This document shows, one piece after another, positions 21,243-30,600 of a stretch of 64,000 nucleotides of DNA. The translations under genes and the position numbers were made by a program. This DNA is from Enterococcus haemoperoxidus ATCC BAA-382 (lineage in GTDB: Bacteria > Bacillota > Bacilli > Lactobacillales > Enterococcaceae). Each line of letters starts with the position of its first letter. Position 1 is the first letter of the stretch. The stretch covers positions 1,065,464-1,129,463 of the forward strand of contig NZ_KE136479.1 of assembly GCF_000407165.1 (NCBI RefSeq), in the 5' to 3' direction. A model generated the notes under the pieces. It was not told the origin of the DNA and did no database searches. It saw nothing but the letters and a program-made list of their open reading frames with translations.

Positions 21243-22229
21243 CAGATACTGACAGATGTAATTGAGTAAGCAAGTCAACAGATAGATGGGTCTAATGTGG
21301 AAGCACAAATTACTCAGCCGACTGCTAGTAATAAGAAGGCTGAAGAGATTTCAGACACAAAAAAAGAGATGGTAAATTATACTACAAAAGTATTAGGCTC
21401 TAGCATATAAGATGGATTACTGTTAATGGACTTTTGTATAACGCAGTGGGTGGGACGGGATTTGTATTCCAAAATTATACATCTAATACCAGTTCAAATA
21501 ATGGATTTCTATATATTGGAGTCACAATTGTTAGGAAAAGCAATATGGCACTTGATAATAATAAGGTGGATTTTCCCAAATCTTTTGAAAGAATGAATGT
21601 TTGTCACATTTGGTAGTGTGAAGTCAGGTGTTTTTATTTTTACTATATACAATGATCCAAAGTAAACACAAGCTCACGAGAAAAAAAGGCAGATTTACAA
21701 AATTGAGGCATATATGGATCTAATGGTTCTTCTCAAGGATTATTAGCTGAATACAGGTGTAATAAAATATTCATTTTCGGTAGAGTTTGATTTATAAACT
21801 AACAGTATCACGCGCTATCCTAGTACATATGATATTTCTGATTATGGTAGCAAATTTTATGCTTAACATATGTCATATACTTTTCCAAAAAGCTTGGACT
21901 TAACGTATCAAGCAATTAGACAAAAGTGTATTAAGAAATATTTCAAATGATAGTAGTTGGTTTATGAACGGACTAAAATGCTTGTTGACAGCGACAAACT
22001 AATGAATGGTATAAAAGGACTGCGACCACGACATAAAGAGTCATTTCTACTATCTAACAGTTGTTTCTTGTGGCGGCCAAAAGAAGGTGCAAGCCAGCCT
22101 ATTCTAGAGAAACAATCAGGTAAATTGTTGAGTATTTTGGAGACAACAAAAATAACTTTAAAGGGTAGGCACTATTATCAATTGCCTCAGAATAACACAG
22201 TAGGTTTATTCATGACTAATGAGGGGTAA
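21243..22229 (+). pseudogene. Remnant of a lectin-like (L-type lectin) surface protein gene
   Basis: Broken frames in the same order and direction resemble one Gram-positive surface lectin. The pieces are TASNKKAEEISDTKKEM, then ITVNGLLYNAVGGTGFVFQN, FGSVKSGVFIFTIYND, GSNGSSQGLLAEY, ITRYPSTYDISDYGSKFYA followed by HMSYTFPKSLDLTYQAI, and LWRPKEGASQPI. They are split by several stops and frameshifts. The DFPKSF and HMSYTFP stretches and the RPKEGAS turn recall the lectin-like domain common in WxL-cluster proteins. No intact frame over 90 codons is present. It lies directly upstream of the WxL operon, so it was probably the operon's own adhesin. Confidence 0.6.
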
Positions 22230-22300
22230 TGTACAATTTCTTATTTCTTAACAAAGTAAGAAAATAAAGAGTAGAAAAAATTTAAAGAGGTGGGAGCCAG

Positions 22301-23071
22301 ATGGAAAATACAATTGGCATATTACATATTAGAGATGATTCTGAACAAAACGATAATATAGGTATATTGCTAAAAAGAGCTCTCAATGAACAACGCTATT
22401 CGTTGATTGAGATCACAGAAAAAAAACAAATAGTTTCCTTAGATGGTTTGATCATTAATTTGGAGAAGTCGTCTGATTACGTTAAGGCATTTCAGTGGTT
22501 ACTTGATTTACAAGAAGAACATTCTTTATTTATTTGGATTCTTAGCGGAGAAAATGATTCAGAACTGATCAAACTCTATCCCCATTTGAGTAAAAATTCA
22601 GTGATAGAAATTATTCGACCAGACCAAGGATTTGAGACGTTGGGAATCATAATAAAAAATGCGCTTAATTATAAAAATCAGTTATTAAATGGCAGAAAGC
22701 CGAAAAAAAAATCAGCGCGTCATTATTTAGATGAATCAATGCTAAGCTTAGTGATTCATGACAAAATAATAGCACTAACCCGAAAAGAATTCAAAATTAT
22801 TGAGCTGCTATATGAAAATTTGGAAAGTGTGGTGACATATGCTCAAATCAATGAGGCAATCTATGGTACGTCAACAGGAGAACCACTAGAAAAATACAGA
22901 GTTGCAAATTTCATTTTTCATATTCGCAACAAATTAAAAGAACAATCCTATTTTGAAATTGAAATCATTCGAACCAAGGGCTATCTTCTTACGTATGCAA
23001 ATAAAGAACCCTTGATTTCAACGATACACGTAAAGAAGACCTATAATGAGCAAACCTTAAATAGGAGATAA
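22301..23071 (+). CDS. Winged-helix regulator with degenerate receiver-like domain (WxL locus)
   Basis: A 256-residue protein with an N-terminal receiver-like alpha/beta region (about 1-125) that lacks the normal phosphoacceptor aspartate pattern, and a C-terminal OmpR-type winged helix (about 145-235: ALTRKEFKIIELLYENLE, then RVANFIFHIRNKLKEQ and IIRTKGYLLTY). It is probably a DNA-binding protein not controlled by a partner kinase; none is encoded here. Preceded by GAGGTGGGAG. As first gene of the WxL operon it is a likely local regulator. Confidence 0.78.
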   Translation: MENTIGILHIRDDSEQNDNIGILLKRALNEQRYSLIEITEKKQIVSLDGLIINLEKSSDYVKAFQWLLDLQEEHSLFIWILSGENDSELIKLYPHLSKNSVIEIIRPDQGFETLGIIIKNALNYKNQLLNGRKPKKKSARHYLDESMLSLVIHDKIIALTRKEFKIIELLYENLESVVTYAQINEAIYGTSTGEPLEKYRVANFIFHIRNKLKEQSYFEIEIIRTKGYLLTYANKEPLISTIHVKKTYNEQTLNRR

Positions 23072-23089
23072 AAAAGCTTACGCAATTAT

Positions 23090-23767
23090 TTGAAGAAATG
23101 GAAGGCTAAATGTGTGAAAGATAAAAAGAATTATTATCAAAAATATCGATATTATTATCTTGGTGAAATTGTCCTTTTAATTGGATGGATCACTAATACG
23201 CTGCTCTTTTCAAGATTCTACGAAGAGGCCATATTTTATGTCGATAAGAAGGATAAGTATATTATCCAGTTACTGTTTCTGGTGAATTACTACCTGGATG
23301 ATTTACTCAAGTATTTATTTGTTGCTTTTTTACTGATGACCTTAAATTTATTCCTTATCTTGAGGTTTTATATCAAAAATAGGAGAGAAGTAACCAAACG
23401 AAAAGAAATGCAGTATTCAATGATCGTGTTCCTAGTACTTATCGGTTTTAACATTATCGCCCTGCTAACGACGATTGTTTGGCCACTGTTCTTATTACTA
23501 TTTATTGTGTCTATGACGATTGTTTATATCATATACGTTATTACAAAATATTTATATGAAGAAAAAGATGAACGATATGAAGAAAATGAACTAGTCAAAG
23601 TAGGAGGGCCTTTTCAAACGAAAGAAGCAGCGGAAAGATACGCTAATGAATTTTTAGCTCATTGGAAGAATCATTTTGCCAAGAATGGTTACATCTTAGT
23701 TGATAACCTAACCTGTCATGATAAAACTAAATGGCAGGTGGAAATTATTGTGCAATCAATTAAATAA
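23090..23767 (+). CDS. Membrane protein of the WxL locus, four helices plus cytosolic tail
   Basis: A 225-residue protein with hydrophobic segments at about 25-43, 73-100, 107-127 and 130-152, and a charged C-terminal domain (about 165-225) containing PFQTKEAAERYANEFLAHW, which resembles a SPOR- or RodZ-like small domain but is not firmly recognised. The only in-frame start found is a TTG at 23090; the nearest AGGAG (23063-23067) is too far away, so the start is uncertain. It begins 18 bases after the regulator gene and reads as part of the same operon. Function unknown. Confidence 0.65.
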   Translation: MKKWKAKCVKDKKNYYQKYRYYYLGEIVLLIGWITNTLLFSRFYEEAIFYVDKKDKYIIQLLFLVNYYLDDLLKYLFVAFLLMTLNLFLILRFYIKNRREVTKRKEMQYSMIVFLVLIGFNIIALLTTIVWPLFLLLFIVSMTIVYIIYVITKYLYEEKDERYEENELVKVGGPFQTKEAAERYANEFLAHWKNHFAKNGYILVDNLTCHDKTKWQVEIIVQSIK

Positions 23768-23801
23768 GAACAAATATTAGTAGTTAGGAGAACCCTTTTT
23801 C

Positions 23802-24905
23802 ATGAGAAAGATTAATGCGATATATCTATCATTTATCTGTGTCTTTTTATCATTTTTTTTTGCAGATCAAGTGATGGCTGCAGAGGATGATAATAATTTA
23901 GGCTATACAGTAACCCTAGTACAGTCGAACACGCAAATAGATCCAAATAAAAGTTATTTTTATGTGAAAACCACACCTGGAGAAGCACAAACGTTAGAGG
24001 TAAGAATCAAAAGTACCAAAAAAGAGAATGTGCGAATTAAGATATCTGGAACTAATGCGATCACAGGTGACGGCGGAACGATCGAATATAGCGATGATAA
24101 AACATATTACGATTCGACATTAAAAGAGCCAGTAACGTCGATGCTCAAAATTCCAACTCCAGAAATTACAGTTGGTAATTATGAAGAGAAAACGGTGAAA
24201 TTTCAACTTACACCGTCAAAAGAAAAGTATGATGGTGTGAAAATGGGTGCAATCGTCTTTGCGTTAGATCAAGGCGAAAAAGCAAAAAGTGGTGTTTCAA
24301 CAGAATTTTCATATCGAGTAGGGCTGATCACTTCCCAATCAGGAGATGAATTCAATAATGCGCAAACGCTGAATTTAAATTCAGTAAAGGCCTCAATCAA
24401 ACGCGGGAAAAAAATGGTTTTAGCGAACTTACAAAATCCTGAACCTAAAGTCTTAGAGAATCTAAGTATCGTCGGTACGATGACTAAAAAAGGAACGGAT
24501 GAAGTCGTTAAAAGAAAATCTGTAGAAAACTATAGTATGGCACCAAACAGTTCATTTGATTTTGAAATGGATTGGGGGATTGCGAATCTGCCGTCGGGTA
24601 CTTATACCTTGAAATTGGATGCATCAAATGACTATCAAGAATGGCAACTTAGTAAAGAATTCACGATCACCAACCAACAAGCCAAAAAAATGAATGAAGA
24701 AAGTGCGTTTAAGATCATTACGCCAACATGGATCAAAGGTAGCGCGATTTGCTTATTAGTGCTCACCGTTTTGATTATGTCATTAACCCTTTTTAGAAGA
24801 AAAAAATGGGAGAAACAATGGAAAAAAATCAGAATCGCGAAACGTAAAAAACAAGGGAATCAAAAGAAAAAACGAAAAAAAATCAATAGAAAAGATGGTG
24901 AATAA
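23802..24905 (+). CDS. DUF916/DUF3324 WxL-associated cell-surface protein (first copy)
   Basis: Secreted, membrane-anchored 367-residue protein: signal peptide (1-26, cleaved after MAA), DUF916 domain (about 30-155, starting NLGYTVTLVQSNTQIDPNKS), DUF3324 domain (about 165-290), a membrane helix (about 311-332) and a very basic cytosolic tail. In WxL loci these proteins have been proposed to bind peptidoglycan and host proteins and to complex with WxL proteins. A second copy is encoded at 26407-27459. Preceded by TAGGAG. Confidence 0.9.
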   Translation: MRKINAIYLSFICVFLSFFFADQVMAAEDDNNLGYTVTLVQSNTQIDPNKSYFYVKTTPGEAQTLEVRIKSTKKENVRIKISGTNAITGDGGTIEYSDDKTYYDSTLKEPVTSMLKIPTPEITVGNYEEKTVKFQLTPSKEKYDGVKMGAIVFALDQGEKAKSGVSTEFSYRVGLITSQSGDEFNNAQTLNLNSVKASIKRGKKMVLANLQNPEPKVLENLSIVGTMTKKGTDEVVKRKSVENYSMAPNSSFDFEMDWGIANLPSGTYTLKLDASNDYQEWQLSKEFTITNQQAKKMNEESAFKIITPTWIKGSAICLLVLTVLIMSLTLFRRKKWEKQWKKIRIAKRKKQGNQKKKRKKINRKDGE

Positions 24906-24907
24906 GG

Positions 24908-25225
24908 ATGAAAAAAACTTACTTTATTTGGCCGCTATTTATTGTGATTTGTGTATTTGGACTCTTGTTCAGTCAAGCATCATATGCGTTTGCCGAGCAA
25001 GAAAAAACAGAAATAGGTATTTACTTCGATCCGTTTGTCAAAACGGATAAACCGAAACCACCCATCTATGAAACAAAAACTCCAGGCTATCCAAAAACGA
25101 ACGGGGCTCTCCCGTATTTAGGACAAATGATGACTTCTTTTATTCTATTATTGTTGGGTGTCGCTTGTTTGATTGTATTTCTAGGTGTAATCAGTTTACG
25201 TAAGGTATATAGCATACATGTATAG
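24908..25225 (+). CDS. Small surface protein with LPxTG-like sorting signal (LPYLG)
   Basis: A 105-residue secreted protein: signal peptide (1-29), a short proline-rich extracellular stretch, then ALPYLGQ (about residues 68-74), a hydrophobic helix (77-97) and a weakly basic tail (RKVYSIHV). This is the layout of a sortase substrate, and WxL loci usually include one with LPxTG; here the threonine is replaced by leucine. It may still be anchored by a sortase that accepts LPxLG, or simply remain in the membrane. It begins two bases after the preceding stop. Confidence 0.75.
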   Translation: MKKTYFIWPLFIVICVFGLLFSQASYAFAEQEKTEIGIYFDPFVKTDKPKPPIYETKTPGYPKTNGALPYLGQMMTSFILLLLGVACLIVFLGVISLRKVYSIHV

Positions 25226-25234
25226 GAGTGTAAA

Positions 25235-25459
25235 ATGAGAGATTATTTATGGATTTATATATTAGGAGGAATCGCCTCTGTGTCGTTGATTTTTTTTCTG
25301 GTAACACTTTCCAGAGATGTATTTTTAGCAAGGAAACTAAAGAAAAAGAAGCTTGATCTAGCAGTCAATTTCACTCTATTAGCAGTGTCGATCACAAGTT
25401 TAACGCTGATTATTTATTTATTTGTGTTACTAAAAGACCAAATCAGATTGATTGGCTAG
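25235..25459 (+). CDS. Small membrane protein of the WxL locus
   Basis: A 74-residue protein with two membrane helices (about 6-26 and 44-67) separated by a basic loop (RKLKKKKLD), predicted to lie inside the cell. Preceded by AGGAG at good spacing and 9 bases after the previous gene, so clearly in the operon. No family was recognised. Confidence 0.7.
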   Translation: MRDYLWIYILGGIASVSLIFFLVTLSRDVFLARKLKKKKLDLAVNFTLLAVSITSLTLIIYLFVLLKDQIRLIG

Positions 25460-25478
25460 ATCAGAAAGAACAAGCATT

Positions 25479-25517
25479 ATTCTGTGAACAATTTACAACA
25501 GTAACTGTCGCCAATTT
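25479..25517 (-). repeat. Left arm of the 40-bp inverted repeat around the WxL gene
   Basis: This stretch, ATTCTGTGAACAATTTACAA and onward to CCAATTT, is the reverse complement of 26311-26350 with about 36 of 40 positions matching. It lies between the small membrane-protein gene and the WxL gene. An internal ACAGT-A-ACTGT palindrome is present. Confidence 0.85.
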
Positions 25518-25549
25518 TATTTACGCTAAATAAGAAGGGTGATTAAATT

Positions 25550-26272
25550 ATGAAAAAAATACTATTTACAACATTACTTGCTTCATCAGCATTGCTGATT
25601 TTTGCAAAATCTGCTGATGCGGTAGAAATTGGAAATGAGCAATCAGACTTGGGGATTCGTTTTGATACTGACGGACCAGTAAAACCTGGACCTGGACCAT
25701 TTAAAGATAACTTAGCATTGGTATGGACACCATCTAAATTTGATTTTGGTCGTCAAGCAGCAACAGCGAATATTGCTACATATAGCAATACTGTAGCTGG
25801 AGATCAATATGTTGTCGTAAATGATGACAGACAAGGAACAGAAACAGGCGAAGGAAGCACAAGAGCCGTAACGACTTCTGCTTGGAAAGTGACAGCTAAA
25901 TTGTCTAAATTAATCTCCACAGATAGCTCACCTACAGAATTGCCATCAAAGTTAACGTTCACTTTAGGCGCTCCACAATCTTACAATATTGGTGAAATTG
26001 ATCCGGATACCAATGACTTCTTACCAAATCCGATTGAAGGAAACTTAGGTACTCTTGCTGATCCTAACAATATCGTGGTAGGTAAAGACGTAACATTGGA
26101 AGCTGGCAATACAACTGCAACAAACATCATTGCTAAAACACAAGCAAATGCTGTTAAAGGTGGTTTTGCTACAAAATTCACTAATACTAAATTAACCGTT
26201 ACTACAGGTACAGGCGCTGCGGGGAAAGCGTTTAAAGGTAGCGTGAACTGGAGTCTTGACAACACATACTAA
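25550..26272 (+). CDS. WxL domain surface protein
   Basis: A 240-residue secreted protein with signal peptide (1-24, cleaved after ADA) and a WxL domain over most of its length. WxL domains attach non-covalently to peptidoglycan. The second motif is canonical (NWSLDNTY at the C-terminus), but the first reads AWKVTAKLS, so its leucine is replaced by valine. A proline-glycine linker (GPVKPGPGPF) follows the N-terminus. Preceded by AAGAAGGGTG. The gene lies between inverted repeats at 25479-25517 and 26311-26350. Confidence 0.93.
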   Translation: MKKILFTTLLASSALLIFAKSADAVEIGNEQSDLGIRFDTDGPVKPGPGPFKDNLALVWTPSKFDFGRQAATANIATYSNTVAGDQYVVVNDDRQGTETGEGSTRAVTTSAWKVTAKLSKLISTDSSPTELPSKLTFTLGAPQSYNIGEIDPDTNDFLPNPIEGNLGTLADPNNIVVGKDVTLEAGNTTATNIIAKTQANAVKGGFATKFTNTKLTVTTGTGAAGKAFKGSVNWSLDNTY

Positions 26273-26310
26273 GAAATAGATTAGTTATGCGTTACGAGAA
26301 ATAAGTAAGT

Positions 26311-26350
26311 AAATTGGTTGACAGTTATTGTTATAAATTGTTCACAGAAT
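26311..26350 (+). repeat. Right arm of the 40-bp inverted repeat around the WxL gene
   Basis: AAATTGGTTGACAGTTATTG through TTCACAGAAT is nearly the reverse complement of 25479-25517; differences are three substitutions and one single-base gap. The arms bracket 793 bp containing only the WxL gene. Confidence 0.85.
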
Positions 26351-26406
26351 TAATAGATACTACTTAAAAAAAATTTTTATTTTTACAAAGAGAGAGGGAT
26401 CTGTAG

Positions 26407-27459
26407 ATGAAAAAACATTTTACCTGCGTATTACTAGTCCTGTTTTACCTTGCATTATTCTTTGATCCCAGTAAAGGTTTTGCTAAACAAGATGTGGAGA
26501 ATTTGATTGGTGGATTGTCGTATGAAGTTTTATATCCAGAAAACCAAAAAAACAAGAACCTAGGTTATTTTGATCTCCAAATGAAGCCAGGACAAGAACA
26601 AAAAGTATCCCTAAAATTATACAATTCATTACCGAAAGAGTTAACAGTAGAAGTTCGGTTAAATACTGCAAAAACCAATAGCATCGGTAAGGTTGAATAT
26701 GGACCAAATGATTTAAAAGAAGACTCATCTTTGACAAATGATTTTATCAACATCGTCAAGGGACCCAAAAAAGTAGCGATCCCTTCTAAAGGTAGTACGC
26801 AGGTCGACTTAATGATTTCTTTACCTAAAGAGACGTCCGTAGGTTTGATAGCAGGTGGGATTCAATTGCACCCTGTAGTCGATAACAAAACACCGTCTAA
26901 AACTAAAAAAGATGTTGTACTAAATGAATTTGCTTATTTAGTTGGGATGTTATTAAGAGTAGGAAATACCGATAGTATAAAACCAGAGCTAAAACTAAAT
27001 AAAACATACATAGCATTCAAAGAAAGTAAAAGCCATTTATTTGTCAATATTTCAAACATCCGTCCAGTGTATGTCGAAGGTATGACTGTTGACATTCAAG
27101 TAAAAAAAGCAAATAAACAAAAAATGTTATTCGAGTATCAAAAAAAGGCAATGAGAATGGCACCAAATTCGATAATTGATCTACCAGTTGATTTAGCGGA
27201 TAAAGGAATGACCGCAGGAGATTATTCAGCTCGAATAAATGTCATATCAAAAGACGGGGATAAATGGTCTTGGACAGAAGATTTTAAAGTCAACGTGTTA
27301 GAAGCGAGTGAGTTTAACAAGAAAACGATAGAGAATAAAATGGATAATAAATTAATTCTTTTAGTATTCATCTTGTTTTTATGTATGAGCGGACTTGTAC
27401 TTATTTTTAGTTTAATAGTAATGAAGCATAACAGAAAAAACGTGAAAATGAGTAAGTAA
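26407..27459 (+). CDS. DUF916/DUF3324 WxL-associated cell-surface protein (second copy)
   Basis: A 350-residue protein with signal peptide (1-27), DUF916 domain (about 35-155, starting GGLSYEVLYPENQ and containing GYFDLQMKPGQEQKVSLKL), DUF3324 domain (about 165-295), a membrane helix (about 314-336) and a basic tail. Same plan as the protein at 23802 but clearly diverged. Such pairs in one locus suggest one for each WxL partner. Preceded by GAGAGAGGGA. Confidence 0.9.
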   Translation: MKKHFTCVLLVLFYLALFFDPSKGFAKQDVENLIGGLSYEVLYPENQKNKNLGYFDLQMKPGQEQKVSLKLYNSLPKELTVEVRLNTAKTNSIGKVEYGPNDLKEDSSLTNDFINIVKGPKKVAIPSKGSTQVDLMISLPKETSVGLIAGGIQLHPVVDNKTPSKTKKDVVLNEFAYLVGMLLRVGNTDSIKPELKLNKTYIAFKESKSHLFVNISNIRPVYVEGMTVDIQVKKANKQKMLFEYQKKAMRMAPNSIIDLPVDLADKGMTAGDYSARINVISKDGDKWSWTEDFKVNVLEASEFNKKTIENKMDNKLILLVFILFLCMSGLVLIFSLIVMKHNRKNVKMSK

Positions 27460-27479
27460 CTTTGTTCGGCAGTTAGAAA

Positions 27480-27617
27480 AAGAAATGCTGCTTAAAGTCA
27501 AAAATAGCACAGCGATTCTAAGACTCTTTTTGAGCATCGTCTTTAATCATCGAACAAGATAATCTAGTCATTGGACTGACTTGTTCCTTCGAACTAAATG
27601 AGTGACAGCAATACAAA
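27480..27617 (+). repeat. Possible third EFAR-like palindromic element
   Basis: This gap holds a hairpin (GAACAAG 27552-27558 / CTTGTTC 27580-27586) followed by TTCGAACTAAATGAGTGACA, which resembles the 3' block of the repeat at 15541-15673 (TCGGAGCTAAATGAGCCTGC). The rest does not align well, so this may be only a fragment or coincidence. Confidence 0.3.
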
Positions 27618-27679
27618 GGAGGTGTTGCGAGAAGAGTGTATTTGAAAGATGCTCAAAAATATAGAAGAAAGGAGAAAAA

Positions 27680-30600
27680 ATGGATAATAAAAAAAAGCGT
27701 CCTACTAAAACCAAACTATTTTTGACGATCAACGGATTAATCTTAATTAGTGTCCTATCAGTTATCGTTTTATTCATCGTAACCAATCCTATATCAGCTA
27801 AACCTGAAACGAGTGTAGAAAAAGCAACAATTGATACAGGTCTCGCTAAATCAGAAATGGGAAAAACACCCGAAAAATACACAGCTAAAACACTAGCTCC
27901 TATTGAAAATGAAACTGGGCTAAAAGCAACGCCAAAAGTGCTGATGATGACACAAAATGAAGCCTTTCCGGATCTTAATAGCGAAGTTGGTCTATCAAAG
28001 CTTTTTTCAGAAATAATCATTCCACGTCCAGAATATGATGCATTATATGAATATGTAAATGCTGATGGAACACCTGCTAATCTCAGTAGTAAGTTAGTAG
28101 GATTTCAAACGATTTACGTAGAAATCACTGAAAATTATAATCTGACTAGTATTCGTGTTCCTATACCAGTAACTGTTACAAATATAGGCACGTCCTTTTT
28201 GTTAGATAATCAAATTGCTATTCAAACAGAGACTATGAATGGCAAAATCATCTTGTATCCAAATGAAATCGCGAATAAAACACAAGAACAGCTACAACAG
28301 TTAGTTAAAACAAAATCCAATGTGCATGCTTGGAAATTAGAAGATGGCTCAGCTGTTCCTGTTGATGTGATCAAAACAACAATTTTGACAACTTCTGTTG
28401 GCAGTTACAAGGCTGAATTTGAAATTACAGTAGGAACTGGCATAGCGGAGCAAAAAGCTTCTGTTCAAAAAGATGTCGTAGTATTCGGTGCTGATCCTCA
28501 AGGGTTTGTCTCTGTAGCGCAAAATGCAATCTTAACTTTAGGAACAAGCCCAACCAATCTATTTACGAAATTTCAAACAGTAAATAGTACGATTGCAACG
28601 AATGCGTCCTACCAATTTGTGACCGAGAAAGGCGAAGTATTGAACAAGTTTGATACAACAACCGTTGGGTTTCGCTGGGCGTATGTTAAGATGACCGAGA
28701 AAAACAATGAGTCTGTGACGACAACAATAAAAGTTCCAATCAATGTGACAAATGCGGATACCACGGCTCTATTAACAAATAAAGTGATGGTGAAAGCGGA
28801 CGCAAAGGTCATTCTTTATCCTGATGAAACGAAGGGGAAAAGTAAAGCAGAGCTGATTACGCTGATTCAGTCAAGAGCTCATTTAAGTGCTTGGAATACG
28901 AGTACAGGAGTAGCTGTTCCAGTATCTTTCAGCGATACAACAATGCTCAATAATTCTATAGGTGCATACAACGGAACGATTAAAGTTGAAATAGATGGAG
29001 TACAAGCTACGACAACACGAAATGTCACAATATTCGGTGCAAATCCGCAGTCTTTTGTAACAGTTGCTCAAAATACTACATTACCTTTGGAAGCAAGTCC
29101 AACCAATCTATTTACAAAATTCCAAACAGTAAATAGTACGAGTGCAACGAATGCATCCTATCAATTTGTAACCGAAAAAGGCGAAGTATTGAATAAGTTC
29201 GATACAACAACCGTTGGGTTTCGCTGGGCCTATGTTAAAATGACCGAGAAAAGTAATGAATCTATCACAACAACAATTAAAGTTCCGATTAATGTGACAA
29301 GCGGAGATACCACGGCTTTACTAACAAATAAAGTGATGGTGAAAGCAGATGCGAAAGTACTTTTGTACCCGAATGACACAAAAGGAAAAAGTAAAGCAGA
29401 ACTAATAGCACTGATTCAGACAAGAGCCCATTTAAGTGCTTGGAACATGAATACAGGAGCAGCCGTTCCAGTATCATTTACAAATACTACGGTAGTTAAC
29501 AATTCAGTGGGCTCTTATAATGGAACGATTAAAGTAGAATTAGAAGGCACATCTGCAACAACAACACGAAATGTCACTGTTTTTGGTGCAGATGTAAAAT
29601 CTCCCTATTATTTTACAGTAGATCAAAACAAAGACCTAGCGATGGGGACGAATGCAGCGAATATTTTTTCGAAATACCAATCTGTATACTATACAGCAGC
29701 AAGCAGCTCTACCTATGAGTGGGTCAAAAATCCAGCAGGTGAACCTACTAATCCAGTCAATACATTTGATACGAGCAAAACGGGATTTCACTGGGGTTAT
29801 ATAAAAATGACGGACTTAAAAGATACAAGTGTGTCGACGATTATTCCTGTGCCAGTTACGGTAACGTTAGAGAATCAAGCAGCTATTTTAGAGTCGAAAG
29901 TAGGAGTGGGTATTAATCATCTACCGTTTGTGAATGCAAGTGAAATCAAAGACAAAACTGCTTCACAAATCGTTCAAGTACTCACTAAAAAATTAGCACC
30001 GAAAGCATGGAGTCTAGTAACGGGACAAGAACTTGATGTGCGCATTACTAAATCAATGGTGGTTAATTCTAGTAGAGGGTCCAAAGAGTTAACCATTACG
30101 ATTGCCTTTGGTGAACAATTGTTGACTTATAAAGTGAATGTTTTGATTCTTCCAGATCAAATTTTTGGAGAAAGTTCTATAGAAGACTGGAAAAACATCC
30201 CTTTAAATTCTACAGAAGGAGTGCTTACAAATCCACTGAATGAGTCTAAAATAGGATTTCCCCAAAGAGGTATTTCTGTATCAAGAAACACAAGTGAATT
30301 AGGGTTTATCGCTCAGGATAGCGCTAACAGAGGATACGTTGGCCTTTATGGAGAAACTAAAGTAGCAGATATTCCAGGTGTTAACAAAACTCCTTTATAT
30401 GGAACGTATTGGATGGAGAGTTATGCAGTTGGTAGCGATTGGCTAGGGATAATGTACCGTTTGACTTCAAAATATTTTTTAAGAAAAGGTGATGAACTAA
30501 AGCAAATTTTTATAGATGAATCCAAGCAAATTCTGTATGTTTACAATTTATCAATGAAGCCAAACTTAAACTTTAGTATACAGCTAGATATGTATAATCT

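Noticed and set aside
21434-21616. 60-codon frame as an independent gene
   Set aside because: It is one fragment of the same broken lectin-like gene and ends in a frameshift.
21957-22229. 90-codon frame as an independent gene
   Set aside because: No good ribosome binding site, and parts of it resemble the end of the decayed lectin-like gene; treated as remnant.
28484-29581. CRISPR-like array
   Set aside because: The repeats are 549 bp, in frame and protein coding, with no spacers.
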